Assembly: GCF_041200025.1 (NCBI RefSeq) | Contig: NZ_CP165628.1 | Coordinates: 3,162,001 to 3,226,000 of the forward strand | Direction of reading: 5' to 3' | Length of the DNA stretch: 64,000 nucleotides | DNA from: Rouxiella sp. WC2420 | GTDB lineage: Bacteria > Pseudomonadota > Gammaproteobacteria > Enterobacterales > Enterobacteriaceae | In this document: piece by piece, positions 33,677 through 41,728 of the stretch | Layout: each line of letters begins with the position of its first letter | How positions within the stretch are numbered: position 1 is the stretch's first letter | Notes under the pieces: model-generated | Seen by the model: only the letters and a program-made list of their open reading frames with translations | Told to the model about the DNA's origin: nothing | The model's database searches: none | Translations under genes and position numbers: made by a program

Positions 33677-34642
33677 TTAAAGCCAGACTTCACCGTGCTC
33701 ATAGCGCAACGCCGGTTGATAGTCTTGAGCCAGCCAGATAGGCCCGTCCAGATCGACGCGTTCGGACTGTACCGCTATGGGCAGCGCAGCTTCCATCGCC
33801 AGCGAAGAGCCCAGCATGCACCCGACCATCACCCGCAGGCCAAGTGCCTTGGCTTCGGTGACCATCGCCAATGCCTCAGTCAGCCCGCCACACTTGTCGA
33901 GCTTGATGTTAATCATCTCGTATCGGTCACGAAGTGCTGCAATATCTGAACGCTGGTGGCAACTCTCATCGGCACAGACAGGGATCGGATGCAAACAACG
34001 CACCAAGTCTGCATCTTGCCCCGCAGGTAATGGCTGTTCGATCATCGCAATATTAAATTCTTGTAGCGCATGGAACAGGCTTTCGAGGTCCAGACCATGC
34101 CAGGCCTCATTGGCATCAATCACCAGCGTGACATGTGGAGCCGCATCGCGGATAGCCGCCACTTTCTCGATGATCTGCTCGCGATCGAGTTTTATTTTCA
34201 GCAGTTTTGCACCGCGCGACACGGCATCGGCGGCAACTTTCGCCATATTTTCCAGCGTATCGAGACTGAGGGTTTCTGCCGTAATCACGCTGTCAGGTGC
34301 TTGCATTTCAAGCAGTTGCCAAACTGACTTGCCCTGTTTTGCAGCATCGAGACGCCACATTGCACAATCGAGGGCATTACGGGCAGAACCGATCGGCAAC
34401 GCCTGCTGTAAAGCTTCGCGGGATAAACCGGCTTCAACCTGAGCGCGGACGTTTTCCAACTGCTCGCACACGCTGTCTGCCGATTCCTGATAACGCGCCG
34501 TCGGCGTGCATTCTCCCAACGCAACAAACTGACCCTCGGTCAGGGTCACGCGCACCACCGTTACCGCAGTGCGCACACCGCGAGAAATGGCAAAAGGACG
34601 GGCCAATGGCAGCTCGATGGTCTGGAAATCCATCTTGATCAT
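33677..34642 (-). CDS. dgcA: Enolase-superfamily dipeptide/N-acyl-glutamate epimerase (DgcA-like)
   Basis: 321 residues of the muconate-lactonizing subgroup. The two catalytic lysines are Lys149/Lys151 (LKIK) and Lys247 (INIKLD). The metal triad is Asp176 (VIDANE), Glu202 (MIEQPL) and Asp225 (CADES). These features define L-Ala-D/L-Glu epimerases such as E. coli YcjG. When paired with a DUF1611 protein, the homologue DgcA has been described as an N-acetyl-D-glutamate epimerase in a D-glutamate catabolic route. The pairing here (4-bp overlap with DgcN) supports that role, while the M55/P1 peptidases also leave an Ala-Glu dipeptide epimerase role open. Confidence 0.87.
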   Translation of the reverse strand: MIKMDFQTIELPLARPFAISRGVRTAVTVVRVTLTEGQFVALGECTPTARYQESADSVCEQLENVRAQVEAGLSREALQQALPIGSARNALDCAMWRLDAAKQGKSVWQLLEMQAPDSVITAETLSLDTLENMAKVAADAVSRGAKLLKIKLDREQIIEKVAAIRDAAPHVTLVIDANEAWHGLDLESLFHALQEFNIAMIEQPLPAGQDADLVRCLHPIPVCADESCHQRSDIAALRDRYEMINIKLDKCGGLTEALAMVTEAKALGLRVMVGCMLGSSLAMEAALPIAVQSERVDLDGPIWLAQDYQPALRYEHGEVWL

Positions 34643-35652
34643 AAGCCACGGTCCTTGATTGATTGCGCCAGCTCGCTGATACCAAAACGCACCGGATCGG
34701 TGGCAGGAACACCAAACTCACGGCTGATTTCTGCCAGCGCCGCTTTGGCTTCTGCTTCGTCAACTCCAGAGGTGTTCAACGAGAAGCCCGCCAGTTTTAC
34801 GTCTGGATTTGTCAGGCTGGCGGCCGCGAGGTTGGTATCCACACACTGCTTGAGGGTCGGCATAAATTGATGAGGTAAATGACGCATATGTTTGCGCCCC
34901 AGCTCGTGACACATGACCAGCAGATGTGCCTGTGCGCCGTGGATCAGGCCCATGCTGACACCAGCGAAAGACGGGTGATAAAGCGATCCCTGTCCTTCAA
35001 TAATGTCCCAGTGGTCCTCTTCATTGGCAGGAGAGAGTGATTCCACCGCGCCAGAAATAAAGTCGGCAATGACTGCATCGATTGCAATACCCGCGCCTGC
35101 AACCAGCACGCCAGTCTGGCCGGTAGCACGGAAATCAGCTTTCATGCCGATCTCACGCATCGCTGATTCCAACGCCAGTGAGGTGTACATTTTGCCGACC
35201 GAACAGTCGGTGCCAACGGTCAGAATGCGTTTGCCGCTGCGTTTTTTACCGCTGCCGACATCCAGTTCCGGGCGCATGTGGCGCACGTCGAACAGCTGCA
35301 CCTGGTGCTCTGCGGCTAATTCCACCAGCTCAGGGATCTCATTCAGGCCCTGATGCAGGCCATTTGCCACATTAAGACCCGCGCGGATAGCGGTTTTGAT
35401 TGACTCAATCCAGTGTGCTGGCAGCTTGCCGCCTGCGTTGGCCGTGCCCAATACCATGGTTTTTGCACCACGCGCTGTAGCCGTGGCGATATCCATTTCT
35501 TCCAGACCGAGCGATACGGAATCGGTCGCCAGACGGATCTGGCCCACACAGGACTCAGGGCGAAATACGTGAATACCGCGCGCCGTTTTTGCCGCCAGCG
35601 GGTCCATCACATCACCTAAGAACAGCAGATACGGCATCGGGATTTGTTGCAT
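34639..35652 (-). CDS. dgcN: DUF1611-family D-glutamate N-acetyltransferase (DgcN-like)
   Basis: The 337-residue protein has the DUF1611 two-part layout. An N-terminal domain (about 1-130) holds VLGTANAGGKLP and GLNVANGLHQGLNEIP. A C-terminal P-loop domain has GTDCSVGKMYTSLAL with Walker Lys154, then ADFRATGQTGVL and DIIEGQGSLYHPSFAGVS. DgcN-type members of this family acetylate D-glutamate using acetyl-CoA; the product is epimerised by DgcA and then deacetylated to L-glutamate. It is first in the operon that ends with the M55 peptidase. A palindromic sequence lies 105-121 bp before the start codon. No deacetylase gene is in the operon; ArgE elsewhere could serve. Confidence 0.85.
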   Translation of the reverse strand: MQQIPMPYLLFLGDVMDPLAAKTARGIHVFRPESCVGQIRLATDSVSLGLEEMDIATATARGAKTMVLGTANAGGKLPAHWIESIKTAIRAGLNVANGLHQGLNEIPELVELAAEHQVQLFDVRHMRPELDVGSGKKRSGKRILTVGTDCSVGKMYTSLALESAMREIGMKADFRATGQTGVLVAGAGIAIDAVIADFISGAVESLSPANEEDHWDIIEGQGSLYHPSFAGVSMGLIHGAQAHLLVMCHELGRKHMRHLPHQFMPTLKQCVDTNLAAASLTNPDVKLAGFSLNTSGVDEAEAKAALAEISREFGVPATDPVRFGISELAQSIKDRGL

Positions 35653-35756
35653 GAGTTTCTCTCGTCAATTGTTGTAGGGGTAGCAACCGATGTTGCCTGA
35701 CCTAATGACTATTTCATGACGGGGAGAATGCGGCGAATACTTGTTTGGCGGGGGGG

Positions 35757-35773
35757 TATAACTTTAGGTTATA
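35757..35773. promoter_or_regulatory. Palindromic operator candidate upstream of dgcN
   Basis: TATAAC - 5 nt - GTTATA, flanked on the left by GGGGGG and on the right by GGGGG. It lies between the dgcN operon promoter region and the deoR terminator. Symmetry and position fit a regulator site for the D-glutamate operon. Confidence 0.4.
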
Positions 35774-35800
35774 GGGGGAAAAAGCGCCTCGCGGCGCTTT
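35774..35800 (-). terminator. Rho-independent terminator of the dtnK-pdxA2-deoR operon
   Basis: On the minus strand AAAGCGCC - 4 nt - GGCGCTTT followed by TTCCCCC (35800 down to 35774). The 8-bp perfect stem begins at the DeoR stop codon, so the stem and the stop codon overlap. Confidence 0.75.
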
Positions 35801-36558
35801 CAGGCCAGCGTCAAGGTAAAAGGCTGACCAACTAACAAATGCTGGATCTCGGCGCTAAGCCCTTTATCGGTAATTATATCGGTCATATCAGCCAACGGGT
35901 TGACGCAAAACAGTGAGTAAGCCCCGTATTTACTGCTGTCAGCCAGCAATACCCGACGTCGCGCATTTTCAGACAAGCCTTGCTTGATGCCGGCTTTTTC
36001 TTCTGTAGGTGTGGTGATCCCTTTCTCCAGACTCCACGAATTACAGCTGATAAAAGCGACATCGGGATAAATGCTTCTCAACAATCTGCGGCCATGTTCG
36101 CCGACGCAAGACTGGCTGCTGTCGTCGATGCGCCCACCAATAATAGTCACTTCAATCTGCTTAAATTCGGATAAAAACAGTGCAATACGTAAATCCGCGG
36201 TGATGACTCGCAGCGGATAATGAGTCAGATTACGCGCCAACTCAAGCATGGTGGTACCCGCATCAAGGACCACGGCATCGCCCGGTTTAACCATTGCGGC
36301 AGCAACTTGGGCTATAGCCTGCTTTTCGGGCAGGCTAAGCTGCAGCTTTTCGTTGGTAGTCGGTTGGTTTGGGATAAAACGATTAAGCGTGACGCCACCG
36401 TGGCTACGGCTAATCACGCCTTGCTCATCAAGTTTTATCAAATCACGGCGAATGGTCGCCGGAGATGCCGTGATAGCGGCAACCAGTTGTTCAACAGTGA
36501 CCAGATTATGACTTTTCAGATAGTCCATAATCTGATCGAGGCGGCTTTGTCCGGTCAA
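35800..36558 (-). CDS. DeoR/GlpR-family regulator of acid-sugar catabolism
   Basis: 252 residues. The N-terminal DeoR helix-turn-helix has the family signature [21 protein letters not shown] at about 33-53. The C-terminal DeoR_C sugar-phosphate sensor domain includes [32 protein letters not shown] and [13 protein letters not shown]. It is the third gene of the operon behind dtnK and pdxA2, so it most likely represses them in the absence of a phosphorylated acid sugar. Direct GATTATAT repeats upstream of dtnK are candidate targets. Confidence 0.88.
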   Translation of the reverse strand: MTGQSRLDQIMDYLKSHNLVTVEQLVAAITASPATIRRDLIKLDEQGVISRSHGGVTLNRFIPNQPTTNEKLQLSLPEKQAIAQVAAAMVKPGDAVVLDAGTTMLELARNLTHYPLRVITADLRIALFLSEFKQIEVTIIGGRIDDSSQSCVGEHGRRLLRSIYPDVAFISCNSWSLEKGITTPTEEKAGIKQGLSENARRRVLLADSSKYGAYSLFCVNPLADMTDIITDKGLSAEIQHLLVGQPFTLTLA

Positions 36559-36594
36559 CGTGATTCCTTTTTTCCCTGCGCCACTGGCGTTTTA

Positions 36595-37575
36595 TTACGC
36601 CAATTGTACGGCTAACTGAATTGAGATGGCCATGCTCTCAGACTTGGCTTTTCCTGTCCATGCAATATCAAACGCCGTACCGTGATCGGCGGAGGTGCGA
36701 ATAAACGGCAGGCCCGCAGTAATGTTTACGCCGTCGTAGAATCCCATGAGTTTCAAAGGGATATGCCCTTGGTCATGATACATTGCCACCACGATGTCAT
36801 ACATGCCTTCATAGGTTTGCAGGAACACGGTATCCGGCGGACACGGGCCGGTCACGTTAATCCCGCTGGCTTTCATTTTTTCCACCGATGGCCCAACAAT
36901 TTTGATCTCCTCATCGCCGAATAAACCGTTTTCACCCGCATGAGGATTGACACCCGCCACCGCAATGCGCGGATTTTGATAGCCGACACGGCGCAGGAAA
37001 GTATCTGCCATCTGAATCACGGTTTCTACACGTTCATGATTAAGCGTATCGAGAAACTTGCGCAGGGCTATGTGTGTTGTAACGTGAATGACTTTCAGTT
37101 TCTCGGTGAACAACACCATCGCATAGTCACGGCTATGCGTCAGTTTCGCCAACAACTCAGTATGCCCCGGATAAATATGACCAGCAGAATGCAGCGCCTC
37201 TTTATTGAGCGGCGCGGTGGCGATACCCTGAACCTCGCCAGCCATCGCAAGCTCGGTGGCACGTTTTACGCAACGATAGGCAAGATCACCCGCTTCTTTT
37301 TGTACTTTCCCGGGAACAAGCGCTTCAGGATTTGCCAGCGGCTCATCAATAACGTTAATCACTCCGGGCGCGAAACTTGCTTGAGAAACTTTATCGATAA
37401 TGCGTAGTTCCGCGGCCGGCGTGATGCCCAATGCCAGGACTCGACGCAGAGTGGCGGCGCAGCCAACGACCACGGCAGGTGTTCCAGACAACTCACCTTC
37501 AGCCAAGGCTTTAATGATGATTTCAGGGCCAATACCGGCAGGATCACCCATGGTTACTGCGATAATTTTAGTCAC
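36595..37575 (-). CDS. pdxA2: PdxA2, D-erythronate/D-threonate-4-phosphate dehydrogenase (PdxA family)
   Basis: 326 residues of the PdxA fold: MTKIIAVTMGDPAGIGPEII, then metal-ligand histidines in AGHIYPGHTELL, MYHDQGHIPLK and TSADHGTAFDIAWTGKA. Vitamin B6 PdxA would normally sit with ksgA/surA. Here it follows a DUF1537 kinase with an 8-bp overlap, the arrangement shown for D-threonate and D-erythronate catabolism. There PdxA2 oxidatively decarboxylates the 4-phosphate to dihydroxyacetone phosphate. NAD is the usual acceptor. Confidence 0.88.
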   Translation of the reverse strand: MTKIIAVTMGDPAGIGPEIIIKALAEGELSGTPAVVVGCAATLRRVLALGITPAAELRIIDKVSQASFAPGVINVIDEPLANPEALVPGKVQKEAGDLAYRCVKRATELAMAGEVQGIATAPLNKEALHSAGHIYPGHTELLAKLTHSRDYAMVLFTEKLKVIHVTTHIALRKFLDTLNHERVETVIQMADTFLRRVGYQNPRIAVAGVNPHAGENGLFGDEEIKIVGPSVEKMKASGINVTGPCPPDTVFLQTYEGMYDIVVAMYHDQGHIPLKLMGFYDGVNITAGLPFIRTSADHGTAFDIAWTGKAKSESMAISIQLAVQLA

Positions 37576-38911
37576 TCAACTTCTCCTCAATAAAGCGTAA
37601 AACGTCAAATAGTGTATTTTCAGCGCCGAATCCGCCCGCTTTAGTCATTACTGGCAGCCGCTGAAACTGGCTATCGAGCAAATATCCCCACGGAACGCAA
37701 CCTGCAATCTGCCCTTTAATCTCAAAACCGGTGGCACCCAGTGCGCGTGCAACGGCCAATGCAATATCACCGCCGGACAAAAAAAGTCCGCCGGGCATAA
37801 CCGGAGAATCCTCAAAAACCTGCTGAGTAAGTTGCCCGAGAAACGCAGCAATGCGCTCTCCCATTTGTGAGCGACTGATTTTTTTTTGCTGGCAAAACAT
37901 AGCGACTTCCTGGCGCTGCTGGCCGTTCTGGCAGGTGCTCACGATGCAGTGTTTACCCTGCCCCATCGCGCGACAAATTTGAGCGCACAGTGTTGGCAAC
38001 AGCCTTTGTGCATCAGGAGAAAACAGCTCAAGGATGTCAATATCAATGACCGTCGTCGGTCGATGCTGGCACGCAAAGGCAATCTGGCTGGCGGCGGTTT
38101 CACTCATCGAACCGATCACCGCCAGTGCCGGTGCGGTTTCACTCCCGACAACTGTTGCAGAAATCTCTCGAACACTAAGGCAGTGCTCCGCCAGCGCGTG
38201 ACTCAATCCCGAAGCCCCGACCAGCAGCGGTCTGAACGGCAGGCTTTCTGCCGCCTTGACGATGAGTGCCAGGTCAGCGGACGTGTGACTATCGACAATC
38301 ACCATACGCACGCCAGAGTTTGCCAGCGCAGCAAGGCGCTGCGAAAAGTCAGCGGATCGCAGTGCATCCAGGGAAATATGATGCTGACGAAGAGTGGTTT
38401 GTTCGGCAAAGCATTCACCGACACTGGCCGTATTGACTGGCGTTTTTGGGTCTGTGGCGAACTCGGTATCAGTCAGCAGACAGCCATTGACGTAGCAGTA
38501 ACCACCCGTCACGATGCGCCCCAACTCTGGCACTGCCGTAGCTACTATTGCCAATCGACAATCAAGAGCATTCAGAGCAGCTTCGGTTTCTGCTCCAGGA
38601 TTCCCCCGCAGCGTTGAATCCATTTTTTTGAATACCCAGCTGCTGTCTGATAGCCCTGCTAGGGTCGACTGAATAACTTTAGTTACCCTGAGCGCAGCCT
38701 GGATCGGCATTAATGCCCGACTGTCGGTGCTATAAATCTGGGCCTGACCAGCAATAGGTTTATTTTCTGCAACATCAAATTGCACACAAACCTTTAAACC
38801 TCTGCCTACCAACGCCACTCCAGTATCATTAGCCCCGGTAAAGTCATCCGCTATCACCAGCATCTGAGGTGGGATCGGCAGTTCGGCAATTGTCACTATT
38901 TCAGCCATCAT
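37568..38911 (-). CDS. dtnK: Four-carbon acid sugar kinase (DUF1537 family, D-threonate/D-erythronate kinase)
   Basis: 447 residues with the two-domain DUF1537 architecture. The N-terminal acid-sugar domain contains MLVIADDFTGANDTGVAL, where DD-T-GA-D binds substrate, and FKKMDSTLRGNPG. The C-terminal nucleotide-binding domain holds GGLFLSGGDIALAVARALGA and ends with GGFG. It phosphorylates D-threonate or D-erythronate to the 4-phosphate for PdxA2. DtnK and DenK cannot be told apart by eye. No transporter gene is in the operon, so uptake must be supplied elsewhere. The promoter side holds a CRP-like site and repeats. Confidence 0.87.
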   Translation of the reverse strand: MMAEIVTIAELPIPPQMLVIADDFTGANDTGVALVGRGLKVCVQFDVAENKPIAGQAQIYSTDSRALMPIQAALRVTKVIQSTLAGLSDSSWVFKKMDSTLRGNPGAETEAALNALDCRLAIVATAVPELGRIVTGGYCYVNGCLLTDTEFATDPKTPVNTASVGECFAEQTTLRQHHISLDALRSADFSQRLAALANSGVRMVIVDSHTSADLALIVKAAESLPFRPLLVGASGLSHALAEHCLSVREISATVVGSETAPALAVIGSMSETAASQIAFACQHRPTTVIDIDILELFSPDAQRLLPTLCAQICRAMGQGKHCIVSTCQNGQQRQEVAMFCQQKKISRSQMGERIAAFLGQLTQQVFEDSPVMPGGLFLSGGDIALAVARALGATGFEIKGQIAGCVPWGYLLDSQFQRLPVMTKAGGFGAENTLFDVLRFIEEKLSD

Positions 38912-38940
38912 GGCTCCGCGATGAAGTGTGTCAGATTAAC

Positions 38941-38995
38941 TTGCTCGATCATGATTATATTCAATCACAGTTGATTATATGTGAGCAACATCAAA
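38941..38995 (-). promoter_or_regulatory. dtnK control region: DeoR-type repeats and CRP-like site
   Basis: GATTATAT occurs at 38953-38960 and 38973-38980, exactly 20 bp apart (two helical turns). They are bracketed by TTGCTC (38941-38946) and GAGCAA (38983-38988). TGTGA-N6-TCAAA at 38980-38995 matches 9 of 10 CRP core bases. This suits repression by the operon DeoR protein plus catabolite activation. Confidence 0.4.
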
Positions 38996-39137
38996 TTATT
39001 CAACTTCAATATTATTGATAAATTCTCCTGTTGATTTGAAGACTGTCGATTTTCAATGATTAAATTCACTCTTACCAAGACTGCGTGCCGTCGATCATGA
39101 CCTGTTTTAAAGGTTTCGATTTACGAAGTTCAAAGCA

Positions 39138-39244
39138 TGGAGTCAATTTATATAAGGAGCAGAAAGCAAGAAGCCCCGCATTGATTATTATCAACTCGAG
39201 GCCCTGGTTTAGATTCATCGCCCGAACTTCGGGCTGGCTTTTTT
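39138..39244 (+). ncRNA. Possible hok/sok-type leader remnant ending in a terminator
   Basis: The + strand reads GCAGAAAGCAAGAAGCCCCG, a TTGAT-TATT-ATCAA stem and CTCGAGGCC (to 39203). From memory this resembles the Sok-target region of chromosomal hok family mRNAs. An intrinsic terminator follows: GCCCGA - ACT - TCGGGC (39220-39234), then TGGCTTTTTT. No toxin reading frame fits between the two, so it would be a decayed copy or a small transcript of other origin. The identification is tentative. Confidence 0.3.
39220..39244 (+). terminator. Intrinsic terminator on the + strand without an upstream + gene
   Basis: Stem GCCCGA / TCGGGC with a 3-nt loop and TGGCTTTTTT. No protein gene on the + strand precedes it within 3 kb, which implies a short RNA or a lost gene. 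Confidence 0.65.
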
Positions 39245-39250
39245 AATGAT

Positions 39251-39280
39251 AAAAAAGGCAGAGCCACTGGCCCTGCCTTT
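39251..39280 (-). terminator. Terminator of the porin gene
   Basis: On the minus strand AAAGGCAGGGCCAGTGGCTC leads into TGCCTTTTTT: AAAGGCAG pairs with CTGCCTTT around an inner GCC/GGC, followed by T residues. It starts 61 bp after the porin stop. Confidence 0.75.
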
Positions 39281-39340
39281 GAGATTACCTTTTTCAGACA
39301 CAGATAGGGGTAATACGATGACTCTTAAGCGTTTTAAACC

Positions 39341-40444
39341 TTAGAAACGGTAGGTCAGAGAAACGGTGGTCACGTCTTTCTTGTTGCCGCCCAGTTTAGC
39401 GCTGTCGCTGTTGCTCAGAGTGTTGATTTTGTAGTCAACGTAGGTGTACATGTTTTTGTTGAAGTAGTAGTAAGCACCTACAGAAACGTATTTATAAAGG
39501 TAAGCATCGCCCACACCCTCTACGTCTTTCGCTTTGTTGGTCACATAACCCAGCGATGGGCGGAAACCGTTCAGGAACTGGTACTGGGCAACGGCTTCAA
39601 AGATCTGCGTTTTGTTGGCATAACCAGAGATACCATTGGCGGTGATGCTGGTTTGTTTGTGAGTTTGTTCAACCATGGTGGCCAGATAAATCTGGTTGGC
39701 GTCGTATTTAACGGCCGCTGACCATGCAGAAGCTTCGCTGCCACCGCCGATGGCCGCCGCAGACTGAGCATTGGTGCGGTCAGAACGTGAACCGGCGATA
39801 ACTGCCGCAATACCCGTGCCGCCAATATCTTCGTAAGTCAGAGATGCGCCGTAACCGTCGCCATTTGAGCGGCTGTTAGGACGGGAAGTGCTGCTGGAGC
39901 TGGTTGCTTCGTTTTTTGCCTGGTACTGCAAGGCAAGGTGCAAGCCGTCAACCAGGCCAAAGAAGTTCTTGTTACGATACGTTGCCAGGCTGCTTGAACG
40001 ACCGACCATGAAGTTATCCGTGTTAGCCGAGTCACCGCCGTATTCTGGCAGCATGTCAGTGTAACCGATAGCATCGTAAACCACGCCGTAGTTACGGCCG
40101 TAATCCAATGAACCAAACTTGGCAAATTTCAGACCGGCGAAACCGAGACGGGTTTTATTGCCGCTCTGTGCGTCCGAGCCTTCGGAGTTAGCCAGGCTGT
40201 TTTGATATTCCCACTGGCCATAACCCGTCAAAGTATCGCTAATTTTAGTTTGGCCTTTAAAGCCGAAACGCATGTATGAACCGTCACCATTATTGCTTTT
40301 ATTGTCGCTGAAATAATGTTTGCCATTCACGCGGCCATACAGGTCTAACTGGTTGCCATCTTTGTTATAAATTTCTACGGCATTCGCCCCAGTGGTTACA
40401 ACAATTAAAGAGACCGCTACGGCCAAAACACTGCGCTTCATCAT
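39341..40444 (-). CDS. General diffusion porin, OmpC/OmpF/PhoE family
   Basis: The 367-residue precursor has a signal peptide (MKRSVLAVAVSLIVVTTGANA) and the mature start VEIYNKDGNQLDLYGRVNG, characteristic of enterobacterial trimeric porins. FKGQTKISDTLTGYGQWEY and the loop 3 constriction area follow (FGSLDYGRNYGVVYDAIGYTDMLPEYGGD). The sequence ends in TVSLTYRF with the C-terminal Phe needed for Bam-mediated assembly. There are 16 strands by family. Which porin (C, F or other) is not decidable. Loop 4 is Ser/Arg-rich (SSSSTSRPNSRSNGDG), a variable surface region. The second Met (40441) is the more usual start. The 722-bp upstream region suggests complex regulation. Confidence 0.93.
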   Translation of the reverse strand: MMKRSVLAVAVSLIVVTTGANAVEIYNKDGNQLDLYGRVNGKHYFSDNKSNNGDGSYMRFGFKGQTKISDTLTGYGQWEYQNSLANSEGSDAQSGNKTRLGFAGLKFAKFGSLDYGRNYGVVYDAIGYTDMLPEYGGDSANTDNFMVGRSSSLATYRNKNFFGLVDGLHLALQYQAKNEATSSSSTSRPNSRSNGDGYGASLTYEDIGGTGIAAVIAGSRSDRTNAQSAAAIGGGSEASAWSAAVKYDANQIYLATMVEQTHKQTSITANGISGYANKTQIFEAVAQYQFLNGFRPSLGYVTNKAKDVEGVGDAYLYKYVSVGAYYYFNKNMYTYVDYKINTLSNSDSAKLGGNKKDVTTVSLTYRF

Positions 40445-41166
40445 TATTTAAGTTCCTAGAATTTAGGTATAGGTTTCCCGTGCCAAATTTTAAATATCAG
40501 GCTGCGAGTTTCTTAATATTTATAATTGATGCTATCTGTAAATCGATTTGAACCTTAGCACTAAGCACGAAAAGTTAAAATGGAAAAGTTCGGTTCAATT
40601 GGTCAAAATTAAGTAAAGATATGTAACAAAAAGTGTATTTTTAATTGTTGTAACTCACTGATTTTATGCAGTTTTCGCATAACCAATTGCACCAAAACAG
40701 TGCAATGCCATTTTATGCCACAAAAAGCTTAAAGAACTGTGTTTTTACTGTGCTGTATGCCACGTTTTTTAAAGCATTTTTTTCTGTTAACAATCGTTAA
40801 AAAAATTAAATGAGAAATAGATCACCTGCCTTCAAAAAGTGCATAGCAGAGTAATTGTTTTGTATTCATTAGGTGGCTATGCAAATTAACGAGTAAACAA
40901 TATTGTTATTGGTATAAGTCATATTTTTTAACTTCAGTAATAGTGTAAAAAATAAAGCCAAATATTAAATCACTTTATTTAGATCATAATTACCAGAGTT
41001 ATTAAACTGAACAATGATAGGCAAGTTGAAATTTCGAATTTGTTCGAATAATAGACAATTCGGGCGGCATTGCTATTAACACCAGGCAGAGAAGTGAGGG
41101 GCATAGGGGAAAAAATGGCGCCTGGCTCGCTAGCTCACGAGTTTTTCAGCGCCTGGAAGGGATTTT
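40445..41166. other. Very A+T-rich upstream region of the porin gene
   Basis: 722 bp without a credible ORF. It contains homopolymeric A/T stretches suited to H-NS or OmpR-type control and TGAGA-N6-TCACC (40811-40826), which matches 8 of 10 CRP core bases. GCGCCTGG occurs twice near 41119-41156 as direct repeats, with a CTCG/CGAG stem plus TTTTT between them (about 41127-41148). Promoter elements could not be fixed by eye. Confidence 0.5.
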
Positions 41167-41610
41167 TTATTCAACTGCAGGAAACTGGCCTAACTGCATA
41201 AATAGACCAAACCAGTCCTCCAGATGCCAGGTTGAAGTGATTCGCTCACCGTTCAATTGATGGAACTCATGCAACCGAATGCTGACAAATTTACCGGTCG
41301 GCTCAATCCCCATGAAAATCCCTTTGTGCGTACCGGTAATTTCAGCACGAACTGCAATCTGCCCCGGCACCTGTAGCAAATCGTGAATGACGATTTGTAC
41401 ATCCGGGAAGGCAGCAATAAACCCTCTAATAATTGGCTTGAGTCCTTCCGGGCCCGCAGCCTGGCCGGGAGCAAGGGGAATGTCCTCCCAGTCCGGCGTC
41501 ACGGCTTCATCAATCAAGTCGGGATTATGCAGGCTGAAGGCCTGATAAATGGTTTCAACTGCGATGCGCTCTTTTATGAGACGATTTGTTATCTCTTGAT
41601 TATCTGACAT
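41167..41610 (-). CDS. Ester cyclase / SnoaL-like polyketide-cyclase family protein
   Basis: 147 residues of the SnoaL-like alpha+beta barrel fold: IYQAFSLHNPDLIDEAVTPDWEDIP, GPEGLKPIIRGFIAAFPDVQIVIHDLL and GTHKGIFMGIEPTGKFVSIRLHEFHQLNGERI, ending with WHLEDWFGLFMQLGQFP. Members annotated as ester cyclases are common in bacteria without polyketide synthesis, and their substrates are mostly unknown. It is divergent from a LysR gene 118 bp away, the classic arrangement for a regulator and its single target. Confidence 0.83.
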   Translation of the reverse strand: MSDNQEITNRLIKERIAVETIYQAFSLHNPDLIDEAVTPDWEDIPLAPGQAAGPEGLKPIIRGFIAAFPDVQIVIHDLLQVPGQIAVRAEITGTHKGIFMGIEPTGKFVSIRLHEFHQLNGERITSTWHLEDWFGLFMQLGQFPAVE

Positions 41611-41728
41611 CTCTCTGTTCCTCTAACTTATGGCGTTTTAATGTGATTAATCTGGGGTACGCAGCCAGTATCCCATTCGGATCAGCAATAATTGAAATAG
41701 AAAAACCATATAGAGGAATATACGTTTT

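Noticed and set aside
33777-34442. 221-codon Ser/Ala-rich frame antisense to the epimerase gene
   Set aside because: Composition is typical of a reverse-frame artefact opposite a well-supported enolase-family gene.
37886-38617. 243-codon open frame antisense to dtnK
   Set aside because: Shadow of the DUF1537 kinase frame; no ribosome site or family match.
41119-41156. GCGCCTGG repeats near 41120 and 41149 as a terminator of the ester cyclase gene
   Set aside because: They are direct rather than inverted repeats; only a 4-bp CTCG/CGAG stem lies between, too weak to call.
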